From: Gemmatimonadaceae bacterium
GTDB lineage: Bacteria; Gemmatimonadota; Gemmatimonadetes; Gemmatimonadales; Gemmatimonadaceae
DNA length: 64,000 bases
Assembly (NCBI GenBank): GCA_025362035.1
Contig: JANYIN010000120.1
Location: forward strand, 1-64,000
Direction: 5' to 3'
Below the pieces are notes generated by a model. It saw only the letters and a list, made by a program, of their open reading frames with translations, made no database searches and was not told the origin of the DNA. This document shows, piece after piece, positions 51,885 through 60,074 of the stretch; position 1 is the first letter of the stretch, and each line of letters begins with the position of its first letter. The position numbers and the translations under genes are program-made.

Positions 51885-53179
51885 TTCACCAGGAGGTCGG
51901 AAATCAGCTTCGTCACGCGGTCGTCGTGCTTCTGCGCCAACCAGAAAAGTGCCTTGCCGCGCATTCGCGAGTCGTCGTCGGAGCGAGCGATGCCAATCAG
52001 CGCGTCGACGCTCGCGTTGTCCGGCCGCTGGGACAACACGAAGATCGCGTGCTCGCGCAGGTTGCGACTGTCGGCGCTGCGGTAGACACCGAGTAGGTCG
52101 GCTGTGGACGTGCCTTCGTGCTGTCCGGCCCAGAAGAGCGCCTTGCGCCGGAGGGAGACCGGCTCGTGCGTGTCGCTGGCCTTGGCTATCAGCCACGCGC
52201 CCCCTTGTTGGCGGTCCCCTGACATGCCCTGCAAGAGGGCTTCCTTCAATTGCTCGTGGTCCAGCCGAGCGTACACCGCGCGCAGATAGTCAAACTCCGA
52301 CGCCGGCGTGTTGTCGCTATTCGACAGCGAGAAGACGGCGTGCGCGCGGATGCGCGTGTCCTCCTTCGAATCCTCGATGACGCTGTGCAGCGTGCGAATC
52401 GCGCGCGGATCTCCACACTGGCCCAGCCAGAAGACGGCCGCGCGCCGAGTTTCGGACGGTGCGTTGTGTGCCAGGTCGATCAGTGCGGGAATGCCGGCGC
52501 CTCCGGGCAAGAAGCTCAGCGCGGCGACCGCCGTGGTGGCGAGTCCTTTGTCTCCCCGCTCGCCCTCAGGTTCGTCGTTCGCACCGTGTTTCGCGAAGCC
52601 CACAAGGGCGGGAACCACGCGCTCGTCACCGAGCAGGCCGAGCCAGTGCAGTGCCTCCCGGCGTGTCTCGGCGCGTCGCCCGGAATCGCGAGCCAGCGCG
52701 AGTAGCGGTGCGTCGACCGGCGCGTCGGCGGCGAAAACGGCGGGGAGGAGGATACGGCCGCGTAGCGACGTCGATTCGAGCGCGGGCACTTGCTCGAACA
52801 GGAGCGCGGACGCGTCGCGCGGTTGGACGGAGCCCAGATCGGTGACGCGTGCCTCCGTTTCCGGCCACGCCCCACCCACCTGCGCCTGCAGTTGCGATAC
52901 CTGTCCGTGTGTGATGGTCAGTGACACGCGCAATGGTCCGGCAACGCAATGCGCGTCGTTCCACCTGCCGAACGACTCGTTGTAACGCGAGAAGTACGAA
53001 TCATGGAACGCGATCACGTCGCGACCATTGCCGCACACGTCCGCACGCGAATCGTACTGCAATCGAACGATGCCGTCCGGAGCATTCGCGACGCGCGACG
53101 CAAGGGTCGCTTGACCCCGCGCCACCGCCCCGACGAGCGCGACGCAGGCGGCAACGGTGTGGAGTGCGAGACGATGCAT
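51881..53179 (-). CDS. Secreted HEAT-repeat protein with Cys-containing N-terminal domain (long)
   Basis: 432 residues with a signal peptide (MHRLALHTVAACVALVGAVA). The N-terminal domain (~25-100) carries SRADVCGNGRDVIAF and NDAHCVAGPLRVSL, sharing R-A-x-V-C-G-[ND]-G and C-V-x-G-P with the downstream paralogue. About eight HEAT repeats follow (ETRREALHWLGLLGDERVVP, TRRAAVFWLGQCGDPRAIRT, LRRKALFWAGQHEGTSTADL, MRGKALFWLAQKHDDR). It lies three bases after the 53183-54592 gene and is translationally coupled to the short paralogue. Confidence 0.85.
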   Translation of the reverse strand: MHRLALHTVAACVALVGAVARGQATLASRVANAPDGIVRLQYDSRADVCGNGRDVIAFHDSYFSRYNESFGRWNDAHCVAGPLRVSLTITHGQVSQLQAQVGGAWPETEARVTDLGSVQPRDASALLFEQVPALESTSLRGRILLPAVFAADAPVDAPLLALARDSGRRAETRREALHWLGLLGDERVVPALVGFAKHGANDEPEGERGDKGLATTAVAALSFLPGGAGIPALIDLAHNAPSETRRAAVFWLGQCGDPRAIRTLHSVIEDSKEDTRIRAHAVFSLSNSDNTPASEFDYLRAVYARLDHEQLKEALLQGMSGDRQQGGAWLIAKASDTHEPVSLRRKALFWAGQHEGTSTADLLGVYRSADSRNLREHAIFVLSQRPDNASVDALIGIARSDDDSRMRGKALFWLAQKHDDRVTKLISDLLVK

Positions 53180-53182
53180 GGC

Positions 53183-54592
53183 TTACCCCTTGAGGATGTC
53201 GATGAGCAACTGCTTTGCGCGGGGGTCGTTCTTCTGTGTGAGCCAGAAAAGTGCCTTCTTGCGCATTTCGGCATCCTTGTCTCGCTTGGCGATATCGAAG
53301 ACCTTGTCGCCGGCGGCCTTGTCGGGTGACTCCGAGAGCACCCAGACGAGGTGTTCCTTCAGTGCAGAGTCGGTGAGCTTGTCGTAGAGCGATGCGAGAT
53401 CCGCCCCGGACACGCCGGCCTGGCCCGCGCAGAAAAGCGCGTGCTTGCGAGTGTCTTCACTTTGCGAGTTGTCCTGCGCCACGCCGAGCAGCCACTTGTC
53501 GTTTCCCTCGCCGGACATCTGCGACAGCGAGAACAGAATCTTCTTACGCAACGTCTCGTCGCGATCACCCTTGGCGATGCGGCCAAAGAGCGAGCGCAGG
53601 AAGGCCGCGTTGTCCGCCGAGCGGCGCTGACCGAGGCTGAAAATGGCCCTTTCCCGCACGCTGGCGGGCGCATCGTTCGCCTCGGCCAAGCGGCGGATGA
53701 GGGCGGCGGCGCGAGGAGAGTTCTGCTGTTCGAGCGCGAAGATCGCCTTTTCCCGAATGTCGGTGTCTGCCGCAGAGGTAGCCAGTTGCTCGAGCGTGCT
53801 GGTCGCGCGCTCCGTGTTCACCTGGCCGAGCCAGAACACCGCCTGCTCGCGTACTCCTCGGTCGGGATCACTCTTCACTGCATCGATCAGCAGGTCTTCC
53901 GCCTGAGGCGTGGATTTCTGCGAGAGCAGGAACATTGCCTTGCGGCGCAGCGCTACGGAGCACGCGTCACGCCTTTGAACGACCTCCTTGAGAATCGGCA
54001 GGGCCTGCTCCGAGTCCATCTGTAACAACGCGTTCATGGCCGCCATGCGCATGTCGCCGTCGTCCTCGCGGTCGCTGCCCTTCGGACACGCGGACGGCCG
54101 CGTCGCGACAGATGAGACGGCCGCGGCGGCCGATGCGTCGCCACCCTTGGCGAGTGCCCCGCGAATGCGAACGGCAAGCGTGTTCGATTCACCACGCGTC
54201 GCCGCGTCGGGAAACCGCGCGCGCTGAGTGTCGAGCGCGATCAGTGCGTCGCGCAAATCCGTCTCGCGACCGATGGAGTAGAGCGAGAAGGCACGCCAGT
54301 AGAGCGCGTCCGCCGCATACGTCGATTTCGGGTACCGCGTGACGATCTGGGCGAACAAGACGGCCGCCTTGCGATACTCGCTGTTGTTGAGCGCCTCGCG
54401 CGCCTTGCGGTACAACGAGTCCGCCGGATCACTGTCGTCCCAAGCCTCCGGAGGCAACGTGCCCAAGGCCGGCGACTGACTGGTTCCCACTTCCTGAGCG
54501 AGCAGGCGCCCGGTGCTGGCGCGGCCAGAGGGGCGGATGAACGCGGCGGGCGCAATGATCGCCGTCGCGAAGAGGAGACGTCGGATGTTCAT
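53183..54592 (-). CDS. Secreted TPR/HEAT-repeat protein
   Basis: 469 residues from ATG 54592. Signal peptide MNIRRLLFATAIIAPAAFI. A TolA/YbgF-like TPR pair (~55-130: DSLYRKAREALNNSEYRKAA, VTRYPKSTYAADALYWRAFS) is followed by a linker and about nine very regular HEAT repeats of ~30-36 residues, each starting R-x-x-A-x-F-x-L-x-Q (VREQAVFWLGQVNTERATST, IREKAIFALEQQNSPRAAAL, VRERAIFSLGQRR, MRKKALFWLTQKNDPRAKQL). Probably a periplasmic scaffold. It is the first structural gene downstream of the anti-sigma factor (11-bp gap). Confidence 0.86.
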   Translation of the reverse strand: MNIRRLLFATAIIAPAAFIRPSGRASTGRLLAQEVGTSQSPALGTLPPEAWDDSDPADSLYRKAREALNNSEYRKAAVLFAQIVTRYPKSTYAADALYWRAFSLYSIGRETDLRDALIALDTQRARFPDAATRGESNTLAVRIRGALAKGGDASAAAAVSSVATRPSACPKGSDREDDGDMRMAAMNALLQMDSEQALPILKEVVQRRDACSVALRRKAMFLLSQKSTPQAEDLLIDAVKSDPDRGVREQAVFWLGQVNTERATSTLEQLATSAADTDIREKAIFALEQQNSPRAAALIRRLAEANDAPASVRERAIFSLGQRRSADNAAFLRSLFGRIAKGDRDETLRKKILFSLSQMSGEGNDKWLLGVAQDNSQSEDTRKHALFCAGQAGVSGADLASLYDKLTDSALKEHLVWVLSESPDKAAGDKVFDIAKRDKDAEMRKKALFWLTQKNDPRAKQLLIDILKG

Positions 54593-54603
54593 GGTGTGAG
54601 GCC

Positions 54604-55332
54604 TCAGTCGTCTGACGCGGTGCCGGCAACGCCGGCGGGAACCGCGGTTTGAATACGGGGAAGGAGATCGTGGTCGCGCATCGCGCGGTCGATCAGTTGG
54701 CGGTCCGTCGTATCGACCGGACTGCCGGAGAGCCGGATGATCTGGGCGAGCACGAGCTCGAGATCGTGGAGCAAAGTGCGGAGCTGCGGGTCGTCTCCCG
54801 CGGGAGAATCCATGAGCAGTCTCGTGCTGCTCAAGACCTCCCGTCCCCACACGCCAAGCTGCTGCGTAGCGGCGACGCTCTCGCCGGCCCGACCGCCCGC
54901 GCGATAGGCCGTGAGCAGTGCCTCCGCCTGGCTGAGCGTCTGGACGGCGGCGAGGCGATAGAGCTTCGAGGGATCACTGGGGGCGGCAGCGACAAGCGTA
55001 TGCGCCGCCGCCCTGTCGTCCGGCCGACCGAGACGAAGCGTATAGCGATCGATGCCGATGCCCAGCAGCAACGCGGCTGCGATCGCCGCGGGAACGAACC
55101 AGCGAATGCGCTTGAGAGGATGCACGCCGCTCACCCGTTCGGCCGATGCGTCGGCGAGGGTCTTCTGTGCTGCTTCGATTGCCTTCCACATCTCGAGCCG
55201 CGGCGCGGTCGGCGGCGCATTGAGCGACGTCGCTTCGCGCGCGATCCATGCATCGAAGGTCGGATCACTCGGCAATACGACATCGTCGTCGTCACCGAAG
55301 TCGAGCGTCAGGTCATGCGGTTTGTCCGTCAT
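54604..55332 (-). CDS. Membrane-anchored anti-sigma factor-like protein
   Basis: 242 residues from ATG 55332, overlapping the sigma-factor stop by four bases (ATGA). An acidic cytoplasmic N-terminus (~1-75) contains FDDDxV-like acidic runs and a helix (MWKAIEAAQKTLADASAE). One transmembrane helix (WFVPAAIAAALLLGIGI, ~80-96) and a periplasmic helical domain follow. No ZAS zinc motif is seen. Position and topology suggest it binds and holds the ECF sigma factor; the periplasmic part would sense the signal. The call is largely from context. Confidence 0.75.
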   Translation of the reverse strand: MTDKPHDLTLDFGDDDDVVLPSDPTFDAWIAREATSLNAPPTAPRLEMWKAIEAAQKTLADASAERVSGVHPLKRIRWFVPAAIAAALLLGIGIDRYTLRLGRPDDRAAAHTLVAAAPSDPSKLYRLAAVQTLSQAEALLTAYRAGGRAGESVAATQQLGVWGREVLSSTRLLMDSPAGDDPQLRTLLHDLELVLAQIIRLSGSPVDTTDRQLIDRAMRDHDLLPRIQTAVPAGVAGTASDD

Positions 55333-55916
55333 CGGTTCCACTCCTCGGCAAATTCCGCCAGCGCCACGCGAAGCTTTGCACGGCCGCGCGAGAGCTGGGC
55401 CTTCGATGTTCCCGTCGTCACGCCCAGCGCGGCCGCGATTTCCTCGTGTGTCAACCCTTCCGCGTCGTGCATCATGAACACGGCGCGGCATCCGGCCGGG
55501 AGCGCCGCGACTGCCTCGGCCACTCGTTCCCGCAAGACCGGATCGGAATCCGGCGCCGCGCGGGCAATCGTCAGCGCGTCTTCGAGGGGTGCTTCCCGTG
55601 CCGACTGCCGTTTGCGCCGCTTCAACTCGTTCAGCGTGACCGAGACTGCGATTGAATGCAGCCAGGTTCCGAACGCCGACTCCTTGCGAAACGCGGCGAT
55701 GCCCGCGAAGGCGCGAACGAAGGTGTCCTGCGTGAGCTCGCGAGCCAGCTCCTCGCGCCCGGTGATCCTGAACGTCAGTCGGTAGATGCGATCCACATGA
55801 GCCTCGTAGAGGGCACGGTGCGCGGATGCGTCCCCACACTGCGCCCGCTCGACGAGCGCGCGCTGGTCCGCGAGCACTGTGGCGCGCTCCAGGGTCAGCG
55901 TGGTTTCCGTTTCCAT
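55329..55916 (-). CDS. ECF-family RNA polymerase sigma factor
   Basis: 195 residues from ATG 55916 (METETTLTLERATV); a longer GTG start at 56009 would run into the divergent gene region and gives an atypical N-terminus. Region 2 is AQCGDASAHRALYEAHVDRI and the GREELARELTQDTFVRAF stretch; region 4 is LPAGCRAVFMMHDAEGLTHE then IAAALGVTTGTSKAQLSRGR. It heads an operon with the anti-sigma gene and three HEAT-repeat genes, so it probably activates its own operon in response to an envelope signal. No ECF -35 (AAC-type) motif was assigned. Confidence 0.9.
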   Translation of the reverse strand: METETTLTLERATVLADQRALVERAQCGDASAHRALYEAHVDRIYRLTFRITGREELARELTQDTFVRAFAGIAAFRKESAFGTWLHSIAVSVTLNELKRRKRQSAREAPLEDALTIARAAPDSDPVLRERVAEAVAALPAGCRAVFMMHDAEGLTHEEIAAALGVTTGTSKAQLSRGRAKLRVALAEFAEEWNR

Positions 55917-56032
55917 GCGTGCCCGTGGGACAACGGGATCAGAAATACGGTTGAGCGGCCGAGTGGAAGGGGTGCCGGACTCGCTCTGCAGCCGCGAACT
56001 TGAGACCACCCCTTCCGCGGAGCCAAGAAGAC

Positions 56033-56899
56033 GTGTCCGTCGCGTTCGTCACATCGCACTTCTTGTCGGATCTCACGGCAGACGACAGGCTGGCCGTAGC
56101 CGCCCTGGCGAAACGGGGCGTTCGTGTGGTCCCGACTGTCTGGAACGATGCGTCGGTCGACTGGCCGACATTCGACGCGATCGTGGTGCGATCGACATGG
56201 GACTACCACAGGCGCTCCCAGGAATTCCGAGGGTGGATCGAGCGACTTGCGGCTTCGGGCGCCCGTGTGTGGAATCCCGCCTCCGTACTGCGATGGAACA
56301 TGCAGAAGACGTACTTGCAGGCAATGGAGCGGGAAGGCGTTCCCATCGTGCCGACCGCATGGCTGCGACAAGGGTCGGCGGTCACGCTCGGGCGCGTGCT
56401 CGACGAACGAGATTGGCGAGAGGTCGTCATCAAGCCGGCGATCTCCGCCACTGCGTTCCGCACGTGGCGCGTGTCGGCGTCAGAGGCGTCGGAAGCGCAC
56501 GAACGGCTGATGGAGCTTCTCGACGCCGGGGATGTCATGGTGCAGCCCTTCATACGGGAGATTCAGTCGGAGGGCGAGTGGTCGATGATCTTCTTTTCTG
56601 GCACCTTCAGCCATGCCGTACGCAAGCGTCCGCACGACAGTGACTTCCGTGTCCAAGCGGAGTTTGGTGGCACGGAGGCGGCGGAAACACCCAGCTCCGA
56701 GGTTCTCGCCGCGGCCACTCGGGTGTTGGCTACCGTGCGTGAGCCATGGCTGTATGCGCGCGTGGACGGGGTGGAAACGGAACGGGGATTCGTACTTTGC
56801 GAGCTCGAAATGCTGGAACCCACCCTCTATCTCGGCGCCAATACGGAAGCGCCAGCGCGGTTCGCCGATGCGATCGTGCGCATTGCGACGAGCGCCTGA
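56033..56899 (+). CDS. ATP-grasp domain protein
   Basis: 288 residues from GTG 56033 (VSVAFVTSHFLSDL), with AGAAG just upstream. Pre-ATP-grasp domain with DAIVVRSTWDYHRRSQEF, then VWNPASVLRWNMQKTYLQAM, VVIKPAISATAFRTWRV with the ATP-binding Lys, VMVQPFIREIQSEGEWSMIF, SHAVRKRP, and CELEMLEPTLYLG carrying the metal-binding Glu/Asn region. The pattern resembles RimK/GshB-like and DcsG-like ligases that join a carboxylate to an amine. The substrate is unknown. It is divergent from the ECF sigma gene (116-bp gap). Confidence 0.85.
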   Translation: MSVAFVTSHFLSDLTADDRLAVAALAKRGVRVVPTVWNDASVDWPTFDAIVVRSTWDYHRRSQEFRGWIERLAASGARVWNPASVLRWNMQKTYLQAMEREGVPIVPTAWLRQGSAVTLGRVLDERDWREVVIKPAISATAFRTWRVSASEASEAHERLMELLDAGDVMVQPFIREIQSEGEWSMIFFSGTFSHAVRKRPHDSDFRVQAEFGGTEAAETPSSEVLAAATRVLATVREPWLYARVDGVETERGFVLCELEMLEPTLYLGANTEAPARFADAIVRIATSA

Positions 56900-56927
56900 G
56901 TTTTTCTGTGGTCCCAGACCTCAGCGC
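56892..56927 (+). terminator. Possible hairpin after the ATP-grasp gene
   Basis: GCGCCTGAG (56892-56900) and CTCAGCGC (56920-56927) pair with one bulged base, enclosing a 19-nt loop that itself can form TCTG/CAGA. It spans the ATP-grasp stop codon. Weak evidence. Confidence 0.25.
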
Positions 56928-57028
56928 CTGACACGCTGCTCCGACCAATCGAAACGCCGGGCTTGTGACCCCAATCACCAATCGGATCTTCCGCTCGCGG
57001 AACCGCCCATCGATGCGGTGTACAATCT

Positions 57029-58303
57029 GTGCTTCCGCGCTGGCTCCGAGACGTGTATTTTCGCAAGCAACCTTATGCCGTCGGCGTGCACACGTCGAAT
57101 TTGAGGAGAGCGCTTCGACTCCGCTCTCAGGGGGGATCTATCATCCGCAAACACCACGACCTGCTCTCGCGCCGCGAAGCCATCGCGGCCATGGGGGCGC
57201 TTGCCTGCGTCAAGATGCTCGATTCGTGTGGAGGCTCGCCCACGGCGGCCGGCATTCCGATCCCTCCGCCAATCGACACGACGCCAACGGCCAAGTACGC
57301 CGTCACGGGGGACTGGATTCCGCCCGTCTTCCTTACCGAGACGGTGTCCGGTCGGTCGCTGCCCTATCAGCTTTTCATTCCCAAGGGAGCAACTCCAAGT
57401 GTCGCGCTCCCGCTGGTGATGCACGTCAACGGCCACGGCCAGCGCGGCGCGTCAGGAAGTGGATTTAATGATCCAGCCATTCTCATCGCCGCTGGAGCGG
57501 GGCTGGCATCGGTAATCAACGGCAACAAGCTATCCGTTCCGCAGGCGTTCTACCTTTTTCCAATGCAAGCCGGCGGCCCGGATCCGGCGGGCGAGCGCTA
57601 TGCGCGCAACTTCTACAGTCAAGCAGTCGCCGATGTCCTCGCCAAGTACAACATCGACCGTTCGAGAATGCACCTGTCCGGCTATTCAGCGGGCGCGGTG
57701 AGCATCTATAGCTATGCGTATCGGTTCCCGAAGATCTTCGCGTCGCTCACGCTTTGGGATGGCCTCCCTAGTGCGTGGACCCTGACGAACGAGATGGATG
57801 TGCCGTCCAATCCGGGCAGTCTAGGAGGGACGTCGGACCTGCTGTCACCGGCGACGTACCCCTGCACCAACAACCAGGATCAAAGAAATACGCCGGCCGC
57901 TCGTGCCGAGTGGGCGCGCGTGGTGGGGGACATTCCCCTGAACTACCAGCACGGTGCTCTCGACGCACACAGCTTCAATCCCGGACCGATTCCAACAGGC
58001 TCAGGTCACCCGACTTCTCAGGAGATCAACGACTTCGTCGTTCGCGGGAATGATCCACTTACGATGCCCAACCTCAATACCGGCACGCCTTCGTGGTTCT
58101 CGACGTTCGCGGCAAATGGCCAGACGGCACCGACGACAGTAGCTGCCGCGACCAACCCCTCTCCGAGCTACAGCCCCACGCTCAAGCACGTGTACGTGCC
58201 GTATGGTTCGTATGATCATGGGGCGCTCAACACGAGTGCGTTCGCGTTGAACAATCCGTGGTGGAATTGGTGGCAGGCGAGAGTCCGCTCTGACTACGCG
58301 TGA
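57029..58303 (+). CDS. Exported alpha/beta-hydrolase (PHB depolymerase/esterase-like)
   Basis: Up to 424 residues; the start is unresolved. GTG 57029, GTG 57086 and TTG 57101 lack a ribosome-binding site, while AGGGGGG at 57129-57135 lies correctly before ATC 57140/57143, which would give a Tat-like leader (IIRKHHDLLSRREAIAAMGA). The catalytic domain contains VMHVNGHGQRGASGSGF (oxyanion region) and the nucleophile elbow SGYSAGAVSIYSYAYRF; a C-terminal YGSYDHGALN supplies a candidate His. It is probably a secreted lipase or esterase. The acid residue was not identified with certainty. Confidence 0.7.
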   Translation: MLPRWLRDVYFRKQPYAVGVHTSNLRRALRLRSQGGSIIRKHHDLLSRREAIAAMGALACVKMLDSCGGSPTAAGIPIPPPIDTTPTAKYAVTGDWIPPVFLTETVSGRSLPYQLFIPKGATPSVALPLVMHVNGHGQRGASGSGFNDPAILIAAGAGLASVINGNKLSVPQAFYLFPMQAGGPDPAGERYARNFYSQAVADVLAKYNIDRSRMHLSGYSAGAVSIYSYAYRFPKIFASLTLWDGLPSAWTLTNEMDVPSNPGSLGGTSDLLSPATYPCTNNQDQRNTPAARAEWARVVGDIPLNYQHGALDAHSFNPGPIPTGSGHPTSQEINDFVVRGNDPLTMPNLNTGTPSWFSTFAANGQTAPTTVAAATNPSPSYSPTLKHVYVPYGSYDHGALNTSAFALNNPWWNWWQARVRSDYA

Positions 58304-58321
58304 GGGTGCGCTAGCGACGGC

Positions 58322-58345
58322 AGAGGCGCGTAGAGCCGCGCCTCT
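58322..58345. terminator. Bidirectional terminator hairpin between convergent genes
   Basis: AGAGGCGCG (58322-58330) and CGCGCCTCT (58337-58345) form a perfect 9-bp stem with a 6-nt loop in the 41 bp between the hydrolase and the Ada-AlkA gene. The right arm touches the reverse gene's stop codon. Confidence 0.55.
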
Positions 58346-59910
58346 CAGCGGTCCATAGCCAGGAAGTGCAGTGCGCCGTACGCCCTCCACGGCCGCCATC
58401 GATCGGCACGGGGCGCCAATGCACGTGATGCCGGTGTACGCAACGCGCGCCGCAGGGAGGGATCCGAATCGGGCCATGCATCCGGCCAGCTGAGTGCGCG
58501 CATCACGATGAGTGTCGCAAGGCCGTGACTGACGCCGGCACCCTCAGTGAGCAGGTTGCGTGTGGCTATGAGGTCGCTTCCGGGATCCAGACGCAGCGTC
58601 TGTTCGGCAACGAGTCGCGCGACCGAAACGATCGCTTCAGATCGTGAAGGAGCAACGCCAAGTTCGTGCAGGGCGGCTCTGCCGGCGCCGACCACCCGCG
58701 CAGCGCTCGGGGCGAGACGCGACAGCGCCGAAAATCCCGTGTCGATCGGTTCGCCCAAGGCGTCCACCACGCGGCGCATGGCTTCTCGAGCCGACGAGCT
58801 GGCTGAAAAGCGGCCCCCTACCAGAAGGCGCAAGGCAACGTCGAATCCATCGACAGCGCCTGGAATACGGAAGCCAGGCCGTTCAGCGACCAGCTCGGTC
58901 AGACCACCGTGCGTCAAATTCGCATCGATCACGTTCGGGTCCGCGTCCAGGTCGAACAGACGACGGAGTCGCGCGAGCAGCGGCATCAAGACCGGGACGA
59001 GCGATGTCGAAAGGTCGACGTTCAGATAGGACTGCTTCGACCAGTTCGCCACGCGCCGAGGTCGCGTGAGGGACTCCCGCGCGCCTGGAAAGTCTACCTC
59101 GACTCGTCTCTGAGGCGTCGTCAGTTCCCGCGCGTCGTCGACGAACACCACTCCTTGGTGTGCGCCGACGCACATCGTGCGACAGTAGCGTCTGCCATTC
59201 ACGGTCTCCATACCTGGGATCGCGTCATGCGCCAGAAAGGCGAGCATGGTGTCCCACGCCAGCGGAGCACGATACGAGAGCGTGAGGCGCAAACGATCAT
59301 CCGAAGCCATGTCCGACCGGCCAGGCTGGCGGGCGTCGGGCCGGCGGAGCGCGCGCGGCGGGATGCGATATTGACTTCGAAAGACGGCATTGAATCGGCG
59401 TAGACTCCTGAAGCCGCTGGCGAAGGCCACCTGTGTGACTGGCAGAACCGTATCGAGAAGGAGACGCCTCGCCAGGAGCAACCGATGTGTCTGCGCCAGC
59501 TGCAACGGAGAGACGCCGAGCTCCCGCTCGAGCGCGCGACGCAGGTGCCGCGCGCTGACGCCAAGTTCCCGGGCCAGGTCCGTCACCCCGTGTTCGTTCA
59601 GCGCACCGGCCTCGATTCGATACGCGGCGGTGTGCGCGAGACGCGAGACGGAATCGATCAACGCACGTCCGGGGGCGAGCTCGGGCCGGCAGCGAAGACA
59701 AGGACGAAAGCCCGCGCGCTCCGCCGCAGCGGCGGATCCGAAGAAGCGCCGATTGTCGGGATACGAGATGCGCGCGGGACACACGGGCCGGCAATAGATG
59801 CGTGTCGTGGTGATACCGACAAAGAAGATGCCGTCGAAGCGAGCATCTCGCGCATCACAAGCTCGTGCGTAAGCGGCCGCATGACGCGACGGTGAGGGAG
59901 CGATCGACAT
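58345..59910 (-). CDS. Ada-AlkA fusion: alkylation-response regulator and DNA-3-methyladenine glycosylase
   Basis: 521 residues from ATG 59910. N-terminal Ada metal-binding domain with C40, C44, C71 and C74 (RIYCRPVCPAR, FRPCLRCRPE); C40 corresponds to the methyl-acceptor Cys38 of Ada. An AraC-type HTH (~95-195: VTDLARELGVSARHLRRALE, VTQVAFASGFRSLRRFNAVF) follows. The C-terminal AlkA domain (~215-510) has LTLSYRAPLAWDTMLAFLA and VMRALSWPDAWPDSDPS with the catalytic Asp position retained. The hairpin before it reads EGAGVSHGLATL instead of the usual PGIGPWTA, which is odd. The product would sense methylphosphotriesters and excise alkylated bases. Confidence 0.9.
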   Translation of the reverse strand: MSIAPSPSRHAAAYARACDARDARFDGIFFVGITTTRIYCRPVCPARISYPDNRRFFGSAAAAERAGFRPCLRCRPELAPGRALIDSVSRLAHTAAYRIEAGALNEHGVTDLARELGVSARHLRRALERELGVSPLQLAQTHRLLLARRLLLDTVLPVTQVAFASGFRSLRRFNAVFRSQYRIPPRALRRPDARQPGRSDMASDDRLRLTLSYRAPLAWDTMLAFLAHDAIPGMETVNGRRYCRTMCVGAHQGVVFVDDARELTTPQRRVEVDFPGARESLTRPRRVANWSKQSYLNVDLSTSLVPVLMPLLARLRRLFDLDADPNVIDANLTHGGLTELVAERPGFRIPGAVDGFDVALRLLVGGRFSASSSAREAMRRVVDALGEPIDTGFSALSRLAPSAARVVGAGRAALHELGVAPSRSEAIVSVARLVAEQTLRLDPGSDLIATRNLLTEGAGVSHGLATLIVMRALSWPDAWPDSDPSLRRALRTPASRALAPRADRWRPWRAYGALHFLAMDR

Positions 59911-59995
59911 GGACACGGTTCGAATATACGGCTGGAGCAGTTCGCGACATGCCGGAAACGGACATCGAAACTCCATGGCGATCGGCGTCGCGCTG

Positions 59996-60061
59996 TTTAC
60001 AGGTCCGGAACCGGCGCGCGTGCGAGTATTCGCAGCTCTACCGTGTGTTCCGACCTGTAAA
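59996..60061 (+). promoter_or_regulatory. Long inverted repeat with nested hairpin before the TPR lipoprotein gene
   Basis: TTTACAGGTCCGGAAC (59996-60011) is complementary to GTTCCGACCTGTAAA (60047-60061) with a single bulged C. Inside the loop, TGCGA (60021-60025) and TCGCA (60030-60034) form a second perfect stem. The right arm ends two bases before the ribosome-binding site of the 60075 gene. It may be a structured leader or an operator with two distant half-sites. Confidence 0.5.
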
Positions 60062-60074
60062 GAGAGGAGAAGCC

